Source: CAMDPA01 sp964574325 (GTDB lineage Bacteria; Pseudomonadota; Alphaproteobacteria; Rhizobiales; Hyphomicrobiaceae). From it: a DNA stretch of 64,000 nucleotides. The DNA lies in assembly GCA_964574325.1 (NCBI GenBank), contig CAZNMY010000016.1, positions 16,270 through 80,269 on the forward strand, in the 5' to 3' direction. Within the stretch, counting starts at the first letter, position 1; every line of letters starts with the position of its first letter. The notes below the pieces were generated by a model. It had not been told where the DNA came from and made no database searches. It worked only from the letters and a program-made list of their open reading frames with translations. Positions 8,620-15,626 of this stretch are shown piece by piece. The translations under genes were made by a program, and so were the position numbers.

Positions 8620-9618
8620 ATGGCGCTCTCCCCCACTCCCGACCGCCGTTCTCCTTCGCGAGACGGTAACGGCGAGAACACCGGCCGAGGTGCAGGGTGG
8701 CAAGACGGTCCGCAGCCCAACATCGTCACGCCCGCTGAGGATATTCGCACGATCGCGATCAACAATGCGTCATGGGGCGCGATCCTGGCCGGTGTCGCGT
8801 TGTCGCTGATCGCTCAGGTTCTGCTCAACATGGTCGGCATCGGTATCGGTGCTGGCGTCGTCGATCCCAGCACTGGCGGCGATGCGCCGGCGGCAAGCTC
8901 GTTCTCGATCGGGGCCGGCCTCTGGTGGACCGCATCCGGTATCGTTGCAGCGTTCATCGGCGGATGTGCTGCCGGTCGTCTGTCCGGCAAGCCCGACGTC
9001 TCCACCGCGGCCTGGCATGGGCTGACGACCTGGGCCGTGACGACATTGCTCATGCTTTATCTGCTGACCACAGCCGTGAGTTCGATCATCGGCGGATCCA
9101 TGCAGATGCTCGGAAGTTTCGCCGGTCAGGCGACTCAGTCGGCGTCTCGGGCCGTGGGCGGTGCTGTCAGCGCGGTCGATCCGTTGAGCCTGTTGGAGGC
9201 TCGCGTCAGGGCCAGTTCAGGCGACAAGCAGGCTCAGGTAGAACAGGCAGTAGCCGAGATCCGAGCGTTGGCGCTGACGCCCTCTGCTCAGCAGGAGCAG
9301 CAGCGCCAGCGCGCCGTGCAAGCCCTATCTCGTGCTCTGGGCGTGCCGCCCCAGCAGGCAAATGCCGAGATCCAGCAATTCGAGCAGCAATACCGCGAGG
9401 CGGTGAGCCGGACCCAGCGGACGGCGGCCAGTGCCGCTGGCACGGCGGCGCAGACAGTGACATGGAGTGCGTTGCTCGGTGCTCTGGCTCTCGCGCTCGG
9501 CGCCATGGCAGCGTGGTTCGGCGGCCGGTATGGCGCAGTCGATCCTACGATCACTCCGATGGCACGGCTCCGGGCTGCCATTCCCTCGAGTATGCAGGGC
9601 GCGCGCGGCCCATCTTGA
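8620..9618 (+). CDS. Conserved membrane protein (PhnA-like annotation group)
   Basis: 332 residues. Hydrophilic N-terminus, then WGAILAGVALSLIAQVLLN (TM1), a second pair of TM helices around 100-155, a long soluble central part rich in Gln/Ala/Arg (about 190-280), and a C-terminal TM with WSALLGALALALGAMAAWF ending in Gly-rich GGRYG. The layout matches a membrane family often labelled PhnA-like in alphaproteobacteria, but function is unknown. The protein at 42731 has the same layout (TM pair, soluble middle, C-terminal TM), so they may be paralogues. It is followed after 39 nt by the permease gene and preceded by an EcfG-type promoter. Confidence 0.8.
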   Translation: MALSPTPDRRSPSRDGNGENTGRGAGWQDGPQPNIVTPAEDIRTIAINNASWGAILAGVALSLIAQVLLNMVGIGIGAGVVDPSTGGDAPAASSFSIGAGLWWTASGIVAAFIGGCAAGRLSGKPDVSTAAWHGLTTWAVTTLLMLYLLTTAVSSIIGGSMQMLGSFAGQATQSASRAVGGAVSAVDPLSLLEARVRASSGDKQAQVEQAVAEIRALALTPSAQQEQQRQRAVQALSRALGVPPQQANAEIQQFEQQYREAVSRTQRTAASAAGTAAQTVTWSALLGALALALGAMAAWFGGRYGAVDPTITPMARLRAAIPSSMQGARGPS

Positions 9619-9657
9619 CGACGCTGCCCGTAGAGCCTCCATCGGACCTTCGAGCCC

Positions 9658-11439
9658 GTGACCCAGCCCCAGATCCTGGCGTTCTCGATCATCGGCATAA
9701 TGATGGTGCTGTTTGCCTGGGGACGGTTTCGGTACGACGTGGTGGCCATGCTGGCGCTGTTCGCGGCAGTGCTGGTTGGGATCGTGCCGGCGGATCAGGC
9801 CTTCCTAGGCTTTGGCGATGACGTTGTCGTCATTGTCGCGACGGCCCTGGTCGTCAGCGCTGCCGTTGCCAAATCCGGCGTCATGGAGAGTGCACTTCGC
9901 CCGATCTCCCCCTATCTGTCGAATACGCGCTCCCAGGTTGTCGTGCTGGTTGGGGCTGTCATCGCGTTGTCGACATTCATCAAAAATGTGGGGGCGCTTG
10001 CCATACTGATGCCTGTCGCTTTCCAGATGGCGAAGCGCTCCGGCACTTCCCCTTCGCTGCTGTTGATGCCGCTGGCGTTCGGTTCGCTGATCGGCGGACT
10101 GATCACTCTGGTCGGTACTTCGCCCAACGTGATCGTCTCACGCGTGCGTGCAGACATTGTAGGCCAGCCGTTCCAGATGTTCGACTTTGCGCCCGTCGGC
10201 TTGGCGATTGCGCTGGCCGGTCTCGTATGCTTGACGTTCACCTACCGGCTGCTGCCAGCCGACCGGCGCGGCGTGACCTCGCTCGATGCGGCCATCGATA
10301 TCGAGAACTATATGGTCGAGGCGAGGGTGCCGGTGGGCTCTGCACTGGTGGGCACACGTGCCGCGGAGGTGGCTGCGCTGGGTGAGGGAAAAGTTCAGCT
10401 CACGACGGTCGTGCGCGAGCGCTTTCGACGCTACAGACCGACATCCGCCCTCTTGGTCCAGGCAGGAGATGTGCTGCTGCTCGAAGGCGAGCCGGACGCG
10501 CTCGAACGTGTCGTCACGCGCGGTGGGCTCGAGCTGGCGGGGCAGGACAAGGATGACGGCGCGGGTTCGGACGACGACGTCGCGGTCATCGAAGGCGTGC
10601 TGACGGCCGATGCGAACGTGCTCGGCCACACCGTCGCGGAGATCGACCTGCGGGGACGACATGGCGTGAGCCTGCTCGCGGTCAGTCGCTCGGGCGAGCG
10701 GATCACCTCACGGCTGAAGTCGGTCCGGCTGCAGGCCGGCGATGTGGTCGTGCTGCAGGGCGGAGCCGAGGCGATGCCCCACGTGCTGCGGCTGCTCGGC
10801 GTGTTGCCGTTGGCCGAGCGCGACCTCGGCCTCGGCCGCGACCGCCGTCGCTTCGTGCCTGTCGTCATACTGGCGGCGACCGTGCTCGCGGTCGCGGCCA
10901 AGTTGCTGCCAGTCGCGGTGGCCTTCTTCGGCGCCGCGCTGGCCATGATGCTGTTCAAGGCCGTCACGCTGCGTGAGGCTTACGACGCGATCGAATGGCC
11001 GATATTGATCCTGCTCGGTGCGCTCATCCCGGTCAGCCAGGCGATGGAGAAGACGGGCGCTACGGAGTTGATTGCCGGGTGGCTGTCGACGGCGACGGAC
11101 GCGCTGCCCCCGACAGGTGCCCTGGCGCTGATCCTGATCGCGGCGATGGCCGTCACGCCATTCCTCAACAACGCCGCGACTGTCCTGGTGATGGCTCCGG
11201 TAGCCGCCGGCCTCGCGCGCAAGCTCGGGCTGAACCCAGATCCGTTCCTGATGGCGGTCGCGGTCGGGGCGGCGTGCGACTTCCTCACTCCGTTCGGCCA
11301 TCAGTCCAACACGCTGGTGATGGGACCCGGAGGCTATCGGTTCGGCGATTACTGGCGCCTGGGCCTGCCTCTTTCCGTGCTGGTGGTAGCTGTCGGCGTG
11401 CCCGCGATCGCATTGGTTTGGCCGATGCAGGGGAGGTGA
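9658..11439 (+). CDS. SLC13/DASS-type permease with two RCK_C domains
   Basis: 593 residues starting at a GTG. Hydrophobic helices fill about 1-200 and 395-593. Between them are two TrkA-C (RCK_C) domains, roughly 215-290 and 305-385, each ending in the AGDV(L/V)(L/V)L(E/Q)G pattern. The conserved SNT-type motifs of divalent-anion/Na symporters appear as TSPNVIVS and PFLNNAATVLVMAP. Family members move dicarboxylates, sulfate or other anions; the RCK_C domains imply gating by a ligand. The substrate cannot be told from sequence. It overlaps no neighbour but is 3 nt from the CBS gene, so one operon is likely. Confidence 0.88.
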   Translation: MTQPQILAFSIIGIMMVLFAWGRFRYDVVAMLALFAAVLVGIVPADQAFLGFGDDVVVIVATALVVSAAVAKSGVMESALRPISPYLSNTRSQVVVLVGAVIALSTFIKNVGALAILMPVAFQMAKRSGTSPSLLLMPLAFGSLIGGLITLVGTSPNVIVSRVRADIVGQPFQMFDFAPVGLAIALAGLVCLTFTYRLLPADRRGVTSLDAAIDIENYMVEARVPVGSALVGTRAAEVAALGEGKVQLTTVVRERFRRYRPTSALLVQAGDVLLLEGEPDALERVVTRGGLELAGQDKDDGAGSDDDVAVIEGVLTADANVLGHTVAEIDLRGRHGVSLLAVSRSGERITSRLKSVRLQAGDVVVLQGGAEAMPHVLRLLGVLPLAERDLGLGRDRRRFVPVVILAATVLAVAAKLLPVAVAFFGAALAMMLFKAVTLREAYDAIEWPILILLGALIPVSQAMEKTGATELIAGWLSTATDALPPTGALALILIAAMAVTPFLNNAATVLVMAPVAAGLARKLGLNPDPFLMAVAVGAACDFLTPFGHQSNTLVMGPGGYRFGDYWRLGLPLSVLVVAVGVPAIALVWPMQGR

Positions 11440-11442
11440 GCG

Positions 11443-11889
11443 ATGGAGATTGCCGAGCTGATGACGCGGCGCGTCGAGTTCATCGCGGCAGATGCTTCGA
11501 TCGAGGACGCCGCGGTGCTGATGGGTGAACTCGACGTCGGCTGCTTGCCGATCGGCTCGGCTAGCGATCTGGTCGCCATAATCACGGACCGGGACATCCT
11601 GTTCCGCGTGGTTGCCGAAGGTCGCGATCCCTCGCGAGTCCAGGTCGGCAGCGTTGCGACACGCCCCGTGCTCGCTTGCAACTCCGACGACCACTACCGA
11701 GTAGCCCTGGAGCTGATGGCGGCGCACAACATCCGCAGATTGCCCGTCCGCGGAGACAGCGGCGACGTCGTCGGTTGGATCACGCTGTCAGATCTCGCGC
11801 GGCGGCTGCTGATCGACAGCGAGGTAGTGCAGAACGGATTGCAGAAGCTTACCGGACCGCTCATTACGAGCCCGGCCGATCCGGATTGA
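11443..11889 (+). CDS. Tandem CBS-domain protein
   Basis: 148 residues with two CBS domains (about 7-60 and 73-130): MTRRVEFIAADASIEDAAVL and, second, ELMAAHNIRRLPVRGDSGDV. CBS pairs bind adenine nucleotides or similar ligands and regulate partner enzymes or transporters. Only 3 nt separates it from the permease, so it may sense energy state for that transporter or serve as a free stress-related CBS protein. Confidence 0.9.
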   Translation: MEIAELMTRRVEFIAADASIEDAAVLMGELDVGCLPIGSASDLVAIITDRDILFRVVAEGRDPSRVQVGSVATRPVLACNSDDHYRVALELMAAHNIRRLPVRGDSGDVVGWITLSDLARRLLIDSEVVQNGLQKLTGPLITSPADPD

Positions 11890-11977
11890 AGATGGCGAGT
11901 ATCGATGCGAGCACCCATTCTTGCGGCTGTCGCATCTTTGGTTTGTACCGCACGCGCTCCGGGAACAGTGCGTGCAC

Positions 11978-12364
11978 CTATTGCGTGGTCCCTTCCATTC
12001 GCGACGGATCGGTCTTGCGCCAGACGTAGAATCCCTGCGCGCGAATACCACGAATGATCGGCTCGGGGTTCACACCCTGCAGGCCTGGGCTGCGCACTCC
12101 CAGAGTAAAGTATCTGGCCAGTTGCCAGCGAACGCCCTGAGCCAGCTCCGGCAGGTTGGCGCCGCTCGAGTCGAGCGTTACGCCAGCCATCTCACCAGCC
12201 TCGAACAAAAATGCTGGCCGACCGCCCAGCTCATTCTCGTTGTCTCCGCCTATCGATACGCTATCCACGTCTGCCGTGTGACCCGGCAAGCGCTCTGGCG
12301 TAGACGGGTTTTGGCCGTCGATGTGACCTGAAGAGAGAGGATCGGGTCGCTTGGTGATGGGCAT
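11978..12364 (-). CDS. Conserved hypothetical protein, last gene of stress operon
   Basis: 128 residues from ATG 12364 (GAGG ribosome-binding site 5 nt before); an in-frame start at 12397 is possible. Hydrophilic N-terminal half, and a well-structured C-terminal half with QLARYFTLGVRSPGLQGVNP then RGIRAQGFYVWRKTDPS. I recognise the pattern as a small conserved protein found beside Mn-catalases in rhizobia, but no function is known to me. It is 44 nt after the catalase gene on the same strand, so it should share the transcript. Confidence 0.7.
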   Translation of the reverse strand: MPITKRPDPLSSGHIDGQNPSTPERLPGHTADVDSVSIGGDNENELGGRPAFLFEAGEMAGVTLDSSGANLPELAQGVRWQLARYFTLGVRSPGLQGVNPEPIIRGIRAQGFYVWRKTDPSRMEGTTQ

Positions 12365-12408
12365 GGGCGCCTCGGCAGGTGTGACGTGTTTGCGCACGAT
12401 ACCGGCAA

Positions 12409-13695
12409 TCAGCGCGGAGCGGCTTGCTCGATTGGTTCGACCGCTTTCGGCATGCGCGCGGAAGACATCAGTGGTCGAGCGATCTGATCCAGCAAAACGC
12501 CTGCATTCGCCTCCTCAGCCAGCGACTTCTGCAGTTCGCCTACCACCTCGCCCAACTTGAGCTGTTGAGCGAGATTGCGCACACTCGTATATGCCGCGAT
12601 CTCGTAGTGCTCGACCTTCAGCGCCGCGCTCACCAAAGCCAGATCGGCAGCTGCATCGTCCTTTTCCGCCGCGCCGGCGAGTACCTCCTCGCTCTCCTGC
12701 AACAGGCCCGCCATGCCCTTGCATGGTTTTGCGCGTCCCGATACGCCGATAGCGGCGAGGCACGCGTTGAGGCGGTCAACTTGAAGCTCGGTTTCTTCGA
12801 GATGCTTCGTGAAGAGCTGGCGGACTTGCTCGGTGCGCGCGGCCTTCGACATCTTCGGAAGCGCCTTCATGAGTTGCTTCTCGGCATGCAGCAGATCGCG
12901 CAGCTGATCGACCAGCAGCTCTCGAATATCGTCCGGCTCGTCGGCCGCCGAGGCCTCGGACAGGATCGTCGCTTCCGCGTGCCCATTCGGGTTGCTCAAG
13001 ACCGGCGACTCCACGAACTCCCAACCGTCACCCTCATTCCATGGACCCTTGGCATCGATCTCGCCGCGATCGCCGGTGCCAGTCGAGTCATTGAAATACT
13101 GGTCGACGAGCTGGGCCGACGGCGCTATCCGTCCGACCTGGAAGCGCGGCTTCTCCAGGCTATCGAGGGCTGCGGCGAAGGCTTTCATGTGGGTGATCTC
13201 TCGCGTCATCAAGAACTGAAGCGCGTCCTTCGTGCCCACGTCGGAGCAGAAGTCGATCAGCCGCTCGTAGACGATCTTGGCGCGCGCCTCGGCCGCGATA
13301 TTGCTTCTGAGATCGACGTCGAGTTCGCCCGTAATTTTCAGATAGTCGGCCGTCCATGCGTTGCCCATCGAGTTGAAGAGGTTGACGCCGCCGCCTCCCG
13401 CAATGGCGATCAACGGGTCTGCTTCGGCCGCTTCACGCTTGTGTTTCAGTGGGGCGAGATGCAGTCGTGCGAGCGTTCCGACTACTTCCAGATGGCTGAG
13501 TTCCTCCGTTCCGATATCCATCAGCAGGTCCTTGCGCGCAGGATCCTCGCAATTGAGCCCCTGAATGGAGTATTGCATGGCCGCCGCCAGCTCGCCGTTG
13601 GCGCCACCGAACTGCTCGAGCAGCATGTTTCCGAAGCGCGGATCGGGCTCGTCCACCCTGACGGTGTACATGAGTTTCTTGACATGGTGATACAC
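12409..13695 (-). CDS. Manganese catalase fused to a DUF892 ferritin-like domain
   Basis: 428 residues. Residues 1 to about 240 are a Mn-catalase: MYHHVKKLMYTVRVDEPDP, then the metal-ligand regions ELAAAMQYSIQGL, EELSHLE and MTREITHMKAF. From about 265 a DUF892/YciF-type four-helix ferritin-like domain follows (DQLRDLLHAEKQLMKALPKM ... HYEIAAYTSVRNLA). The catalase removes hydrogen peroxide in the cytoplasm without heme. The DUF892 module is a recurrent stress-linked domain of unknown chemistry. It lies 28 nt after the hydrolase gene in a minus-strand operon headed by an EcfG-type promoter. Confidence 0.93.
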   Translation of the reverse strand: MYHHVKKLMYTVRVDEPDPRFGNMLLEQFGGANGELAAAMQYSIQGLNCEDPARKDLLMDIGTEELSHLEVVGTLARLHLAPLKHKREAAEADPLIAIAGGGGVNLFNSMGNAWTADYLKITGELDVDLRSNIAAEARAKIVYERLIDFCSDVGTKDALQFLMTREITHMKAFAAALDSLEKPRFQVGRIAPSAQLVDQYFNDSTGTGDRGEIDAKGPWNEGDGWEFVESPVLSNPNGHAEATILSEASAADEPDDIRELLVDQLRDLLHAEKQLMKALPKMSKAARTEQVRQLFTKHLEETELQVDRLNACLAAIGVSGRAKPCKGMAGLLQESEEVLAGAAEKDDAAADLALVSAALKVEHYEIAAYTSVRNLAQQLKLGEVVGELQKSLAEEANAGVLLDQIARPLMSSARMPKAVEPIEQAAPR

Positions 13696-13723
13696 GATAC
13701 TGCCTCCGAAGGAGCCGATTTGA

Positions 13724-14764
13724 TTACGGTTTTTTCAACATCTCGACCGACGACGTCGGTTGATCGTCGACCGCTGTTCTTCCACCTGCAGTTTGTTCGC
13801 GCGATGCTGCGCTCTGGTCTACTCCACTAGTGGCCTCCACACGGTTGATTGCGTTTTTCACGACTTCCGGAGCGATGTGGGGCAGCATGTGTCCGATGCC
13901 GTCGACGACATGGAGATCCGCATTCGGGATATCGCGCGCCAGTCGCACAGAATGAAGTTGGGTGTCGACGATGCGATCATCCGCACCGCCGAGGATTGCG
14001 ACCGGGCAGGAGATCTCCCCGTACTGCCGGGACAACCGGTCGGCAGACGACTGCATCAGAGCGTTCTCCTCGCCCAATGCGCGTAGCTGCGAGGGACGCA
14101 GAGCCATAGAAATCGGATATTGCTCTTGGAAGCTTTGGGTCGGATCGTTCGGCTCGAATATCCTATCGATGATGGCCTGCGCCATTACGCGACCGGCCAC
14201 CGGCGCCAATGTGTGTCGCAGAACGTCACCCGCGAGTGGCGTATTCAGAATGCCGAGTACAACGTCGGCCCGGGGAACCGGGTAGTAATAGCCTGATATC
14301 AATACCAGACCGCGAACCCGCTCGGGATAACCGATCGCCAATGCCAGTGCGACCAGCGTGCCCCAGGAATGCGCGACAATCGTGACGGGTGCGGGGGCCT
14401 CCCTCTCCAATAGCATAGAGATGAGCCGAGCCTGCCGCTCAGGCGTCCACCGCGTATCACCTGGACGCGTGCTGTGCCCGAAACCGGGTCGATCGACGAC
14501 GATCACACGGTGGTCCTGCTCCAACATCGCCGGGAGTCCAGTTGCCTCGACCTCCTGAACCATCGCGCCATTGCCATGCAAAATCAGTATCGGGTCGCCT
14601 GTCCCACGCACCTGGGCATGCAGCCGCACCGCACCAATATCAATCAAGCGGCCGCTCGGCGGGTTATCGCTCTCGGCACGGCGAGCCGATAGGTCGCTGA
14701 GCTTGGCGGCGAGGGCTCCGCCTATGGCTGTAAGAGCAAGCCGACGGACCGTATTTCCTCTCAT
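13724..14764 (-). CDS. Alpha/beta hydrolase
   Basis: 346 residues with an N-terminal hydrophobic segment (LALTAIGGALAAKL) that may anchor or export it. Alpha/beta-hydrolase marks: HGNGAMVQE (oxyanion-hole region), nucleophile elbow AHSWGTLVALA with the Ser near residue 133, acid Asp in GADDRIVD, and His in DGIGHMLPH. The C-terminal 40 residues are polar and low in structure. The substrate is unknown. It sits 6 nt after the DUF892 gene and before the Mn-catalase. Confidence 0.88.
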   Translation of the reverse strand: MRGNTVRRLALTAIGGALAAKLSDLSARRAESDNPPSGRLIDIGAVRLHAQVRGTGDPILILHGNGAMVQEVEATGLPAMLEQDHRVIVVDRPGFGHSTRPGDTRWTPERQARLISMLLEREAPAPVTIVAHSWGTLVALALAIGYPERVRGLVLISGYYYPVPRADVVLGILNTPLAGDVLRHTLAPVAGRVMAQAIIDRIFEPNDPTQSFQEQYPISMALRPSQLRALGEENALMQSSADRLSRQYGEISCPVAILGGADDRIVDTQLHSVRLARDIPNADLHVVDGIGHMLPHIAPEVVKNAINRVEATSGVDQSAASREQTAGGRTAVDDQPTSSVEMLKKP

Positions 14765-14770
14765 GGCACG

Positions 14771-15277
14771 TCACACCTTGGCCGATCGACCAGCGGCAGA
14801 ACGCTCCAGAAACTTGCGGGTCAGTGCCGGGATATTGTCCCATACCCAGTCGCCCATCTCGATTTCCTGCGCGAGAATGTTCTGGGCGACCTGTGCAACG
14901 TGGGGCTCGTTGGCGTGCTCTGCGGCTGCGATAAGTGAGTGATAGCAGACCGCCTCGAACCGCTCGAATGCATGGCTCGCGAGCATATGTTTCAGTACCT
15001 CGTCCGTCGCCAGCAAGTGGCCGAACCCTTGCATGTTCGCCATCATCTTCGTCGTCATGTTTTTCAGCGTGGAGCTGTCGGATCCCAGGCGCGACAAACA
15101 ATCCGCAATCGCGGCGCGCTGCTGCTCTGTCTCCTCGAGGTGCTGTTTGATGCGCGGCAGCGCCTCGGGGTAATGCTCGAGTCGATCAATCTGCGTTTGC
15201 AGCAGGCTCTTGGCTTGCTCCTCCATGGCATGCGCATCGCGCAGCCAATCGAGAAGGTGATCGCGGGGGGCAGTCAT
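14771..15277 (-). CDS. DUF892 ferritin-like stress protein
   Basis: 168 residues. Four-helix ferritin-like family (YciF/DUF892): DWLRDAHAMEEQAKSLL at the start, HLEETEQQRAAI, and FERFEAVCYHSLIAAAEH towards the end. The ATG at 15277 is preceded by GAAGGAG at a good spacing, preferred over an upstream in-frame start at 15406. First gene of the operon that continues through the hydrolase, Mn-catalase fusion and small protein. Two candidate EcfG promoters lie upstream. Confidence 0.88.
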   Translation of the reverse strand: MTAPRDHLLDWLRDAHAMEEQAKSLLQTQIDRLEHYPEALPRIKQHLEETEQQRAAIADCLSRLGSDSSTLKNMTTKMMANMQGFGHLLATDEVLKHMLASHAFERFEAVCYHSLIAAAEHANEPHVAQVAQNILAQEIEMGDWVWDNIPALTRKFLERSAAGRSAKV

Positions 15278-15354
15278 GATGGCTCCTTCTTCGATTACGC
15301 TGAGTGGTGACTTAATGCTGTCGGAGGCGGTACTCGCTACTCCTTCACCGAGTA

Positions 15355-15380
15355 AACCAATGCGCTCGGCCACAGGTTCC
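15355..15380 (-). promoter_or_regulatory. EcfG-like promoter variant for the catalase operon
   Basis: On the minus strand: GGAAC at 15380-15376, 17-nt spacer, GGTT at 15358-15355. It differs by one base in the -10 box and lies about 78 nt before the DUF892 start. Confidence 0.5.
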
Positions 15381-15565
15381 CAAAGGCTTCGGCGATGGTT
15401 TGGCACCGTCAGCCGGGCTGGAGTGAACCGGAGAAGCCGCCCATCCTGAACTCTGTGTTGCCGGCTCGTCAGCCGAGCGCCGATGACGAATGCAGAGCGC
15501 GATATATGGTTCCATCGCTTCGTTGCCAGTGGCGCTCGCCGTGCCGATGGCGCCGATCAGTGGGG

Positions 15566-15592
15566 GGAACGCGGCATCCGACTCTGCGTTCC
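15566..15592. promoter_or_regulatory. Palindromic, bidirectional EcfG-type promoter
   Basis: GGAACG ... CGTTCC is symmetrical, so both strands read GGAAC-N16-CGTT: plus 15566-15590 towards ligD (ATG 15627, 36 nt away), minus 15592-15568 towards the DUF892/catalase operon (about 290 nt leader). Both directions match exactly. Confidence 0.72.
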
Positions 15593-15626
15593 CATTCGAG
15601 GACTTCCACAGCTGCTTCGGCGCGCA

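Noticed and set aside
12424..13830. 468-residue plus-strand frame opposite the Mn-catalase
   Set aside because: Antisense shadow of a clearly recognised catalase-DUF892 gene.
15483..15626. Longer ligD start at 15483
   Set aside because: The extra 48 residues are not family-like and would overlap the promoter.
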